Source: Ornithodoros turicata (Eukaryota > Arthropoda > Arachnida > Ixodida > Argasidae). From it: a stretch of 64,000 nucleotides of DNA. A model generated the notes under the pieces. It was not told the origin of the DNA, did no database searches, and saw only the letters and a program-made list of their open reading frames with translations. The translations under genes and the position numbers were made by a program. Positions 22,601-34,600 of the stretch are shown here, one piece after another. Position 1 is the stretch's first letter. Every line of letters begins with the position of its first letter. The stretch lies in assembly GCF_037126465.1 (NCBI RefSeq), contig NC_088210.1, forward strand, positions 16,021,511-16,085,510. Direction: 5' to 3'.

Positions 22601-25600
22601 ATGTAAGCATAGAAATGAGGAGATGCACACAGAGCAGGCTGCATAGATCATGATTACTAACTCTCAATACAGTTCATTCCACTAATGCAGTCTACCATAC
22701 ACAACACAGAGGGTCCCTTCTCTCACGATATGTTATGCTGGGTGAAAAGGCTCAAGAGTTTTGAGCAGAGCATCATCGAATGAACACAACATCACAAAAT
22801 ATTTCACCATGAGGCATTCAAGATTATTCGAATTGGGCCTTTTCTGATTATTCGAATTTGATTCGCCTTCTGAAGAAATTATTTGGATTCGATTCGCCAC
22901 GGAAATTTAGCTATTCACCCAGCTCCAATTAATTTATTAATTTGCCAAAAGAAAAATCTCTTTGTCGCAAAAAAGGTTGCTCTGTAACGAGACGACCAAT
23001 GACACAGTGAGCCCACCTGCTTTGACTGTAGAGGAGGGCTGGAGCCTGTTGGATTCAACCTCGTGCCTGGACATGCCGAGCGCAGACGACAGCAGCTGCA
23101 CTGCTCTCATGTAAAGCACCAGCTGTTCCGCACGGCGATAGCCTTCGCTCATTATCGTCACCTGCTCTGAAGAACCCTGCAACTGGAAGGACACGACGCT
23201 CATTCCGATTCTTCCAGCGCTGCGCCGAAGAGATGACTCGACGATTTCAAGCAAGCTATTGCTACAATCTGTGCTCATCTCATTTTTGAAGCTGAGACTC
23301 ATAGATGAGGGAGAAACTGTCATGGTGTCACACATTCTTTGCTTAGCAGATTCACGTGAATTACAGAAGGTGAAGGAACATAAAATATTTGTGGCTTTTC
23401 ATAAAAGAAAACGTTCGTGTGGCAAGAGAGGGCGAACCATGACGGAATTAACGCGCGTGAACATGATCTGACCCCCAGCTTATGGAAGCACTCTACACAA
23501 TTGACAGTTGCACGATTTGGTGCTCAGACTGTTCTGAATGTAATGCGATACACATTATGTTGGGTGGAAAAGCAAATTTTCTTATTTGTGCTTATTGGTT
23601 GGGCTTATTGGTGGCTGAATTGGCACTTTGGAAGTTCATTTGCATATTTTTTTTTAGGTTTTACCCTATGTGATGATGATGCAAAGAGGGGTTAAAAACA
23701 GGTTTTAACCTAAAACACAGGGCCCTATGTATGCAACTACATCCCAATTCACAGACAGAGTGACTGGTTCATTCAACTCACTTCTTTTCAGCATCTTACT
23801 TAAAGTTTTGTTGTGGGGCTCCACAGACAAAAATGTACACTTACATCCTTACGGACCAGAGAGTCCGTCAGAGCAGCCGTCACTGGCCTGCCCTTGGATT
23901 TTGCGAGTTCTAAGATGCAGTTGACCAGAGCTTGGATGAAGTGCAGCTTTGCCAGGGTTTCATTGTGCTCTCTCTGCAAACACAAGCAGAGACAAAAACA
24001 TACATTCTATGACACAGCTTGAGAAAAGTTTAGTCCCCCCCCCCCAAGTCTGAACGTGATCCTCACCTCTAGTATGGTCTCCTCAGGGAGCTCGGGAGCA
24101 ACAAAGGTCGGCATTTCTCCGGTTGGCGGCGACGTGCCAAAGGGAAAACTCCCAGCACTGCCAGGGGACGAGCCCATCAGCATTCCAGTCGAGCCAGTAC
24201 GCTGCGCAAGCGACCAATCGACCGCGCCGGCAAACGGCATCATAGCAGTCGCGCTGGTTGGGCTATAAGACCCTGTGTGTCGGTGTTGTAGAAAGTTGGT
24301 AACCAGAAGCACATTCCTTCATCGATTAACGGGAGACCAGAGCACTGCACGGGCTACGGCTTATCCGAAAGCCCGTGCCCGTGGGGTGGGTAACACAGTC
24401 TTTTTTGCGTGCCTGGGCCTGGGCCTGGATCGGGTTTCATATTATGGGCCCGTATATTGCCGGTCCTAGGTCGGGCTCAAACCTGTGTAACCACACTTTT
24501 TTGCTAGCCACGGTCAACTTTTACCCCAATTGATTTCTACACTCTTAAAAATGAACTTCACCGCATAGCACGCTCCTAGCCAACCATAATCGCAAATGAT
24601 ATTGTTATCTGCCCTGATTTGTTGAAATCGGGAGGCGTACGCCTTTTTTGTGACAATTATGAACAGCATAAGTGTCACAAAAAAAGGCGTACGCCTCCCG
24701 ATTTCAACAAATCAGGGCAGATAACGATATCATTTGAGATTATTGCTGGCTAGGAGCGTGCTATGCGGTGAAGTTCATTTTTAAAGGCGTACGTTTCGTG
24801 GCCCGTGCCCCAAAAAATTCTATGCTACCCGGCCTGCCTCACTGGGTCGGGTCGAGTAGCATAGAAATTGTTCAGGCATGGGCCAGGAAACATAGAAATG
24901 ATTTGGGTTGGGCCAGGCCCAGGCAGGTAAATGAAAGGAAGCCCAGGCTCGGGTCTAAGAATGCGGCCCGCGCAGTGCTCTACGGGAGACACATCAGCGA
25001 ATTTGGAATCGTGTCCGTATCTGCACGTACCGAGAGCGGCTTGCTCAGACCCCAAGTTTCCTCGAAGTATTCCGTGTTCAAAGAGTCTGCAGGCACTACC
25101 AGACCTGTGGATGCCACATTCTTGTTGTTCTAGATGGAAGCAGAGCATTTAAAGATATTAGAGAAGTTGGGAATCATTTGTGTACCGTATGTGCTTACAA
25201 CATGTGTGCGTAATGCACTGTTTGTGTCACAACATTTACAAAAGCAGCATTTTCAAGAGCTGCATAGACAGAGTTCGCCACTGTAATTTATCCGGACCCA
25301 CTCCCATTCCTCTCCTGCGCACCTTCTGTAGGGAGGCCTTTATTTCATCCTCAGACACGCATCGGCAATGATAAGTAAAACATAGTTACGACGTAATTGT
25401 AATAATGACCCTTCAATTCTTTGCATGTTTAAATAATAAACCTTGAGATGAACGTGCAGCAGGGCGTGAAATACTCAGTTCTTTAAATCTAACTACTTCA
25501 GGAGAGGAAAAACAGATTCCCGCCAGATCGTAGAGCTAGAATTTTTCCTTGAAAAGCAGATTGCTAGATTGCTTTTGCAAATGGGTTACTGTCTTTATTC

Positions 25601-28600
25601 CCTGACTCTGTATGCAGCAGGCATATAAATGATACCTGCCCCCTTCTCATCTACTTAAAGAAGCCCAGAAAGCCATCAAAAAGATTTTCTGTTTCAGGCG
25701 AATTACGAAAGGACGTAACTTGACACGACAACCAACACAAAAATATTCTCTGTACGCAGTATTTTTCTTGGAATAAAACTCCCCCGAACATCAATGCGCA
25801 CGTTCCCACTCGACTCATTCTGCAGGCCAAAACGAGTAGGAGTAGGAGGAGGATTGTGATGTCATCAGGGTTACAAGAGAGACCACGCTCCAATCGGGGC
25901 CGGCACTTTTAGAATATTTTTTTTTTCTTTTTCGTTTATACTCCAAGTTCTCTCTCTGGGAAAAAACTTACACACACTGGCTTGACGTAACAATGATCAT
26001 TGTTACGTCAAGCTAGTGTGTGTAAGTTTTTTCTCATGATGTCCCCTGGCTTTTGGTCTATCAAGTTCTCTCTCTGTGTAGCAGACGATGCTTCTCCAAA
26101 CAAGCAAACCAGTTAGCAGGTTGTACCATGACGACGTCAAAACGACTCTGGCAGATAGTTGCGGACATTGCCACCATTGCGCGGTCGCGATTTTCAAAAT
26201 CTAATTCCGCGATACGCATGCATCTGTCGAGCGAATCACTTCGCATGGCGCGTTTTTTTAGCAGTAAGGTTAACGGCTTTTGGTTTGATAAAACGGTCCG
26301 GACTGAAACGCTTTCTGTGCCCCTTTAAAAGTACTTTTCAAAAGTAAAATTGTTACTGTTAACAAATTTTACATTTCTACACCTTTTGCGCAAAAAAATT
26401 GATCTAGTATATCTAACACACGTTCCATACACCCTTACTCACCGGGAAAGTTGTCCCTTCTGTTCATGTCGGGCAGAGTCATGGCGCGCACCCCAAAAGG
26501 CGACGTGGCACCGGCCCGGAGGATGGACGTATTTATGTTGTGACACTGGTCGAGGCCGCACAGGGCTGCATCTCTCGCGTTCCACGTGCCTCCCGTTCCT
26601 CCTCCCTCGCGGGTTGGAGACCCCATGATGGGGGAAAGAGGGTTGGCATTTGTCAGGGTTGCTAGATTCATGAGTTGGTTGGCGTTCCCACAGGTGGCGG
26701 GCAAGGCTGGAAAGGCACAAAGTATATCCAAGACTAAATCACAAAAGGATCTGGACCTGCGGTAGACATTCCTATCGTCTCGTTATCGTTGAAGGGTGAC
26801 GCTAATTTGCAGCGAGTTAAAAGAGGAGAATCAGTTTTGTGATTCTGAACTGCACTGAAATGTTTCAAATCAGTTTTTGTGTTAAAAAAAGAGCGCATGA
26901 TTTCTTTCGTTTGCGTTTTAGGTCACGCTTGCAAGATATCCCGACCTGCCTTGCCAGTGGTAGTGTCGATGTGGGCTCAACCGTGGCAATCCTAGCTGTT
27001 GTCAATATGCTCATAAATGCAGTCTTGGGAAGTACCTTAGTTACAAGTACAGTGAACTCCCGTTAAGACGAACACGAGGGGACCGCGGAAATTTGTTCGT
27101 CTTATCAGAAGTTCATCTTAACAGAAGGACCCAAAAGTGTCATAGAAAATGTCAAAAACAGGGTAGCAATTGTGAAACGCCATATTGGCAACATGGCAGC
27201 ATACAATAGCTTACTTCCTGCCAGTTTGGCCACCTACTGAAGCGTTATTAAGCCGCTGGTTGCCCACTGCTGCGCACGCGGATAGAATGGGCCCTAACAG
27301 CACGCGAACGGCAGTTCCCCCGAGACTGCACGCGAATTGCGCAATCGCACGTGCCGCACTGTAAGGAGCGAACGTATTCCGAATGCCTGCACATCAAAAG
27401 ACACCACAAAGTTTGGGTTTCATGTTATGGTGCACTTGCAAAAGGGGGAAAGGCTGTGTGTGGTCGGCCCAAATAGGGAGGGCTAGATTTTGAACTTTTC
27501 GCCATCCCGTAACGTTTGCAAAACGCTCGTGCTCCCCGGTTGACGGCCAATGCGTGTGACGGAATGAGCGCGCAAATTTTGAAAAATAGCTATAACGATC
27601 GCTATGTGCAGATCAAGATTGAGCCCCAAACGACCAGAGAGTCTTTCTGCGTGGCGGGGGTGGTGGAAGCTGAGCCCCAAAGGTGCCGTGTGCACAGCAT
27701 CACGTGCCTTCCTCGCTTCCGTGCGTGCGGCGAAGCCCGTTTACAGGCGCCGCGGGCGCCGGAAAAGTTTGGGTTATCCGAAGTGCCCGCGGTGTCTGTT
27801 CGTGTTAAGCGGAATTTTTTTACATAGCGTCTATGGGAAAACAAACAAATGTCCGTAATTTGTTCGGCATAACCGGAAATTCGGCTTAAGCGAGTTCGGC
27901 TTAACGGGAGCCCACTGTACAACCAAACAGTTACAACCAATTAATCGGTAACCATAATTAATAACTCTTTCACAGAGAGAGAACTTTCATGTCCAGTCGG
28001 CGACGGGTATTGAGGGAAGCAGTGAGTAGTTTCTGAAATGAGAGAACTAAACAGGAATTTCTAAGGTACTAAGTGTAACTAATAAGTGTAGCTAGTAAGT
28101 GTAACTAACTAGTAAGCATAAGTTTCTTTGTTTGTTTTTTCCCGTGTTAGTGCCGCGAAACAACTGCTGCTATGAGCGGTGTACAGACGTGGACAGATGG
28201 AGAGAGGATAGCAGGAAGGAGTGGGGGTACAGGGGGGTTAGTATGTGTCCTGAGCCCACTTCAGGAGGAACTGTGCGGACATTCGTCTGGAAAGTCTTCG
28301 GGAAAACCCTGGGAAAACCTCAGACAGCCAGTGACAGGATTTGAACCCATGTCACCTCCCAGTCTCGGCGTAAAAGGCAATCATCCTAACCAGTATGCCA
28401 CGAGAGCTGGTGGTAAGCAAAAGTGCAACTAACTAGCAAGTGCAACCAGGAAGCATAAGTATAAGCTAACTAGTAAGTATAACTAACTAGTATGTGTAAG
28501 TGTAACAAGCAAGTATAACTCAACGAATCTTCGTTCACCACCTGTTTCCGACGGGCATTCAGCATGAAACTTGCGATCTGAGAAAGGGTATTAGTAATTG

Positions 28601-31600
28601 CAGTGAATTACATATCATTTGTGGTGAAGTTATTTCCTAAGACTGCATAAATGCATACAGCAATGAAACTACACTAGCAGAAATTCACCATGACAAATTG
28701 TCCCCCATGTTCATGCCGGCAGACACATTGCTTTGGGTGCTTTGAATCAAGTAAACTGGACTTCCACCTTTCACTCAAAATCCAAAGTGCTGAGTAATTT
28801 AGACTGATTCTACGGGTCCTAAAGTACACCTACTCTGCCGTCGAAGTGGTGACCCAGACACTGTAGGTGGAAGTGCGTGTCGAACTGAAGGTGGCGTTCC
28901 ACCACTGCCGCCACTCCAGTGCCTTCTCCGTCCTCCACTGGGTGGCGTTCCTATCTGGAATTGGACTGCGCAGGCAGTATGGCCAGTTCAGTAGTGATAT
29001 GGTAGTACGTACATCATCAACACTGAACAACAAACACTCTAAGAAGCAGAGCTGGCAATTATGAACTTTATAATGCCACAAAAAAGGCGTACCCCCCCCC
29101 CCCCCGCAAATCAAACCGGTAATCATGGGGAAGAAGAATGTCACTAAGGATGTGTGGCTGGCTAGGAGCATGCAATGTGGCAAAGTTCATTTTCAAGAGT
29201 GTATGGGAAGAAAGCAAGCTTCTGGTGGCTGGACCAGCCAAAACTGAACAATCCAGGGATCTTAGCCAGTGTCATAGGATTCATATTAAAGGGGCGCTGA
29301 AATGCTAAAATTTGTCCTCCTGGAACGAAAGATCCCGTTACCTCGACACTGACATAGAAGGTACGGTCCACCCAAAGAGTGGAGAAAAATGTTTGAGAAT
29401 GAATTTTGTTTCCTTTGCGTCGTTGCCAAAGTAATAACATCTTTCATTACGCAAGAGGAAATTTTGCACCTTTTATAGAGTTTCATTGCATTTCAAGCTC
29501 GCCGCAGTACCTACCAGGAGGCGGTGACAAGTTCGTTATGTCGGGTGTCCTCCTGCCCAGCTCGCTCGAGTGAGAGCTGGTCGAGTCCTTCCTTTCCCTT
29601 TGCATCAACTGAAAGATTTGAATTTTGAATTTAAATTTAAATTTATTTAAACTTTACAATGCTTAATGAACAGTACAGTTTATACAGATGGAAGACCCAG
29701 AGGAAAAAGTATCCCGGGTAATTGCACCGGGGACAAGCAGATCAGCTTCACACTTGCCATTGGTACAGCCGCCGACCAGTATTTTCGGGCTACAGGTATT
29801 TGGACTTTCCAATTTTTCGGACAAAACTCTCGGCACCGTCAAATGCCCCATAGAGCCAATGTATTTCAGTTATTATGTAATAAATTTAATTTAATAAAGT
29901 TAATATTACGTACCCGTTTCAGACGGACTGCCCACTTTTCGTAATCGTTTTGCTCTGAGCGTGCCTATTTTTTTTTAGGACTTTTCGCCTTCCAAGAGCC
30001 AAAATAGACGCACTCGCGTGCATTTCTGGACGCGATATTTCGGACCATGCCACAAAGGGAAGCGCGGAGACCTGGAACGTGCGTAAAAACGCCGCCTGCG
30101 CACGTGTGTGAAGCCGGAGTTTAGTAGCGCGTGCATTGCCTTTCCGCTTCGGACACATTTCCGAAACTTCAGGATAGCTGACAGAACGTCGTTGAGTGAA
30201 TATGATCACAATTTGTCGCAGGATGAGGCACTTGCAACATTTACACTTTATCGTCAAAGTGCCGTACCTTTCCTGTTCAGAAATTCGCATCAATGTGTTA
30301 TCCCTAGAGCCTGAAGTTTTAGGGTTTTACCTGATTCTTCCTCGAATTTGCACCCCGAATTGAAGGTTGCCGCTTTAGGGTGAAACCCGATTTTTACCCG
30401 GCAAATTGCCCTCACTGGGATCTCTGTAGGAATGCACAAACTTACTTATTTGGCAGCTAATGCAGTTCCATCACCGTTTGTACCAAACCAATACACTTAG
30501 TTTGAGTAACTGAGCCCGATTTCTCCTCGAATTTAGCATATTGGAAGTTTTTTCACCCGAATTCGCATGAATTTAGTGCACATTACCCGATTTTTACCCC
30601 CCGAATTTAGAAAAAAATATTACCCGAAAACTTCAGGCTCTAGTTATCCCATGTCCGCGCGGCGAAGCAAACTCGCGGCGACAGTTGTGCTAGTGTGTGT
30701 GCTCAAATAAAGTTTTTTTTTTTGAAACGTTGCAGATTTAAGCCTTTGTTGAAAAATTCGGACTGCTTGATAATTTAGACCGATTTTGTGGCTCCTTCAA
30801 GTCTGAAAAACCGGTCGGCGACTGCACTATCAGATATTACCAGCCCTTCACATACAGGCTTATCTTAACTTGAGACAATTTTAAAAACAAACGCACACTC
30901 AAGTCACATGTCTAGCCGTTCACCAAATTATGGAACGAAAAGAAGACAGCTCTGAATACGTGCACTGGTATAAATACTGTCGAGAGTGTTTTATTCGTGT
31001 CTGCCTGCTAAATATTGCTAGTTTTTAACGCGAAAATCCATCCTCTGTGCACAAATGGAGAAGTTATCTGTTAGGCTGCAACTATTAGATAGGTATCATT
31101 AGATTATCTGAGAACTACAAGAAGCAGGTACCATAGCTATATTCTTTCACTCCTATATGTCGTGCGTGCAGCCTTTACGCCTTTACTCGGGAGTCAGACC
31201 CTCACTCACCCTCGGGGAACACGGTGGCGGTTCGTCTGGCGAAGGCAGCATCGCCGTCGTTTGTCCTCCTTCCAGCACTGGAGAAGAATCCTGCGCACTG
31301 CTGCCGCTCCTCTGAATCTGTTGGAAGGCCTGCTTCTGAGATGGCACCGGGATGGGTTCAGTACGCTGGGCGGGACTGCCAGAACCTCGCACGGGAAGGT
31401 AGGAGGGTCGCGGCGAGCCCTCCAGCTGTGAGGCTGCCTTCTTAGCCGGCGTGCTACCGGAATCATCAGTCTGCCATTTTACTGCACACTGGATGTAGTC
31501 CGCCGCTGTGCACAGGAAGGTGGCATCGAGATGCGTTAGAAGGTGTACCGCAACCAAGATATGTCAAAGAGTGCTTTACTCCAGCCTTTCTCTTTCTTTT

Positions 31601-34600
31601 TATGTAGAATGCAAGTCTTTGAAAAATTTCATGTAACATTTTGGCATTACAGTTTAGTGTAGGTTAATTAATTTCAAATATTAAGTAACTACCCAATTAT
31701 TAATTAATAGTCGAATTAACTAGATAGATAACTAGATTAATAGATAACTAACTGATTTAAATAAAATTAAAATTCACCAACATAAATTCTATATCCAAAC
31801 CCTTGCAGAACACTCACACAAAGAGGTTTGCCTTTAATCTTTTTCTTTCTTTTTTTGTCATCTACAACAATATGGGAGTAATGTTGAGAAAGAACACTTA
31901 ATACCTTGTTGTTCATCAAGAGATGCAGGAACCATAACAAAGTCCTGAAAAGGAAAAATATACAAATAAGTTGGCGCTCGCAGGAACTACTTATCACTTC
32001 CGTAAAGTTAACTGGTCTGGAGATTTTTTAAAACATCATCCTAGCAAACTGGTAACAAACAAACCTGGTCCTCGGGTGAAGACTGCAAGCTTTTTTCCGC
32101 AGGTGCCGGGCTCGTCATTGCATCAACGCCCGCTGCAGACTCCTGCGGGGATGCTGCCATGTCCTCGCAAGGCACTTCCCCACACCACCCGTGAGGAGAA
32201 GGAGGAAGGTTCCCAGACATCGGGGAGCTGCCACACTGCGGCGAGTTGTTCAGCGGGGATGCCGCTTCGGGGGATGCGGAACGGCGGGAAGGCACTGGCA
32301 TTGGGGAACCTGACATGAAGCGTGATGAGCAACAATGTTCAGGCATGAAATCCATGCACCCAAAACTGGCATCAAGTTGCCACATGCAATGATAATCATG
32401 CAGTTGCCCACATGTGGCATCCTTTCCTTTACTTACTTGCATAATTAATGTCTCGCATTATTAAATGACTCGCATAATTGATGCGCTTGCACGATTAATG
32501 CGCTCGCATAATTAACGCACCCCCAAATTGGGCGCCCAAATGTTGGTACTTTTTTTTTCCAGCATATTTAATACCATGTGGCTCCTCCGTAATACTGTGA
32601 CTCCTGTATAAATAACGTGCCCCCCCCCCCCCCACCCACACACACACACTTCTATGGTGATATGCTTAGCGGCTAAAAGAGAGCATTAATTATGCGAGTC
32701 AATGAAGTACAGACAACTCCTGTTTATAGGGACCTTGCTGTCACCAGCAAAAGTGTCAGGATAGGGAAGTATCCAGAAAGATGAAAGTCAATGGGGAGGA
32801 ACAAATTTCTGTTTTCTGGGAATCCTTGTCCGGATCCAGAAACTGAAGCCTGTAGAAATTTTTGAACTCTTTAAAAGAAGTTTTTTAATGTTTTTACATG
32901 TTTTTAAATGTGTCCCCATGTTTTTTTTTGTCTAGATAGTGCTGGATCTGGATAAGGTCTAGATAAACATTTTTACAATATAAAAATTTTAAACTCTTTA
33001 AAAAGTTTTTAAATATGTCCTCATGTTTTTAAATGTGTCCCCCATGTTTTTCGTCCAGATAGTGCTGGATCCGGATAAGTGAAGTCTAGATAAACAGGGG
33101 TTGACTGTATATCATGTAGCGGGCAATGAAGAGATTAATAGTATTCCACCAAATACTGGACAGTAATCAGTACGTTAGAAAGAACTTCATTATTTTTGTT
33201 ATTTGAACAAAAGCTTTAGGAGGACAAACATGATGGCACGACAAGGCAGAAGAGATTATATTAAGGGACCACCAAGGAAAGTGCCTTGCAACAGCAATTT
33301 AAAACCATGCACAGTGAACCAGAGAAGTCATTATGACATTTAGCCTAAAACATTTTCCCTGAAACCTGGGTTATCAACAATGTACACCATACAGGCACGT
33401 TTTTCTACATCTTTCTTTCACTACACCAAATATCTCATTCTCACATCCAAATACGCTATGACGATCCTCCAACATTTGTCACATAGCCATACTTTTGGAG
33501 AACACAAATAACAACAACAACAACAACATGTTTAAACTTCTGGCAACACACCAAGAGTGCACAATTTATTTGGTATGAATGCAGAATTATGAGCAAACAT
33601 GTGAACTCACTTAGTTTGGCTGCTCTCTTCAGGAAGGGGTGTGAAAAAAATTCATCTAAAGGACAGACAGGAAGTGAACATAAGAATTCCAGTTACAAGA
33701 CAATATGCAGCCACATATTGCACGACACAAATTAGTCAACTGACTGACCGAAATCCATTCTGTCTTTTGCGTTTCGCTTTAGAAGCCTACTCAGCAAGTC
33801 GTAGAGCTCCGGCGATGTCCCTGATGGTATTCTGAAAGTCAGGACACAGCCACGAGTCAAATTCCGTCATATCCTCGAAAACCACACGCAGATAATTAAT
33901 ACCCGTATCACACGGGCAGTCGTCAGTGAGCATTGAAACCAATGGCGATTGAACATGCGGGTAGCGCCACCAAGTGTGTAACGTCTCAACCTGTCAGGGA
34001 GCACTGGCAACACCACCTAGAGACAGAAGGTCTGCTTAATGCCCCCTCTCCTTCCATCTATCGGTGGACACATAAAGTCAGAATTCGTCTGCTACCGCGA
34101 TTCGCCGTTCTGCAAATTCAGGAACTCGCAAATGACTGCAGCTAACTTTGCAAATTTGAACTTGTAGCCTAAAAGTGCAACACGCTTTCCAAAAAATGAG
34201 TCTTGAGAAAAATATGGGACTGTTTTGCGCTTCATTTTGTTTTCCCATTTAGTATGCAGGGACGTTCACTACTTGCAGACGACAGTGGCTGCAGCCGATG
34301 CGGCTGACGATGACTTTGCTCCATGGCTACGACTGTTGAAAGCACGTTTGTGATTGACTACGGCTGTTGAAAACACGATCCTGGATGGCCCCTCTTAGCT
34401 GTTACATTACATCGACGAATAAGCAGACTTTCCCCTTCTAGGTGCTGTTGGCACTGGATGCAGTGCTCTTTGAGAAGTTGGCACTTTACACATTTGGTGG
34501 CACTAAGTGCATGATCAATTGGCTTCAATTATGATTGAAACCAATTCCCATGAACAAGCATGCAGGGCCACCTGGCGTGTAATGAGCCAACCTGTCAGGC

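Noticed and set aside
27050..27075. CENP-B-box-like sequence in the Tigger-like TIR
   Set aside because: The spacing between CCCG and CGAA is one base short of the consensus.
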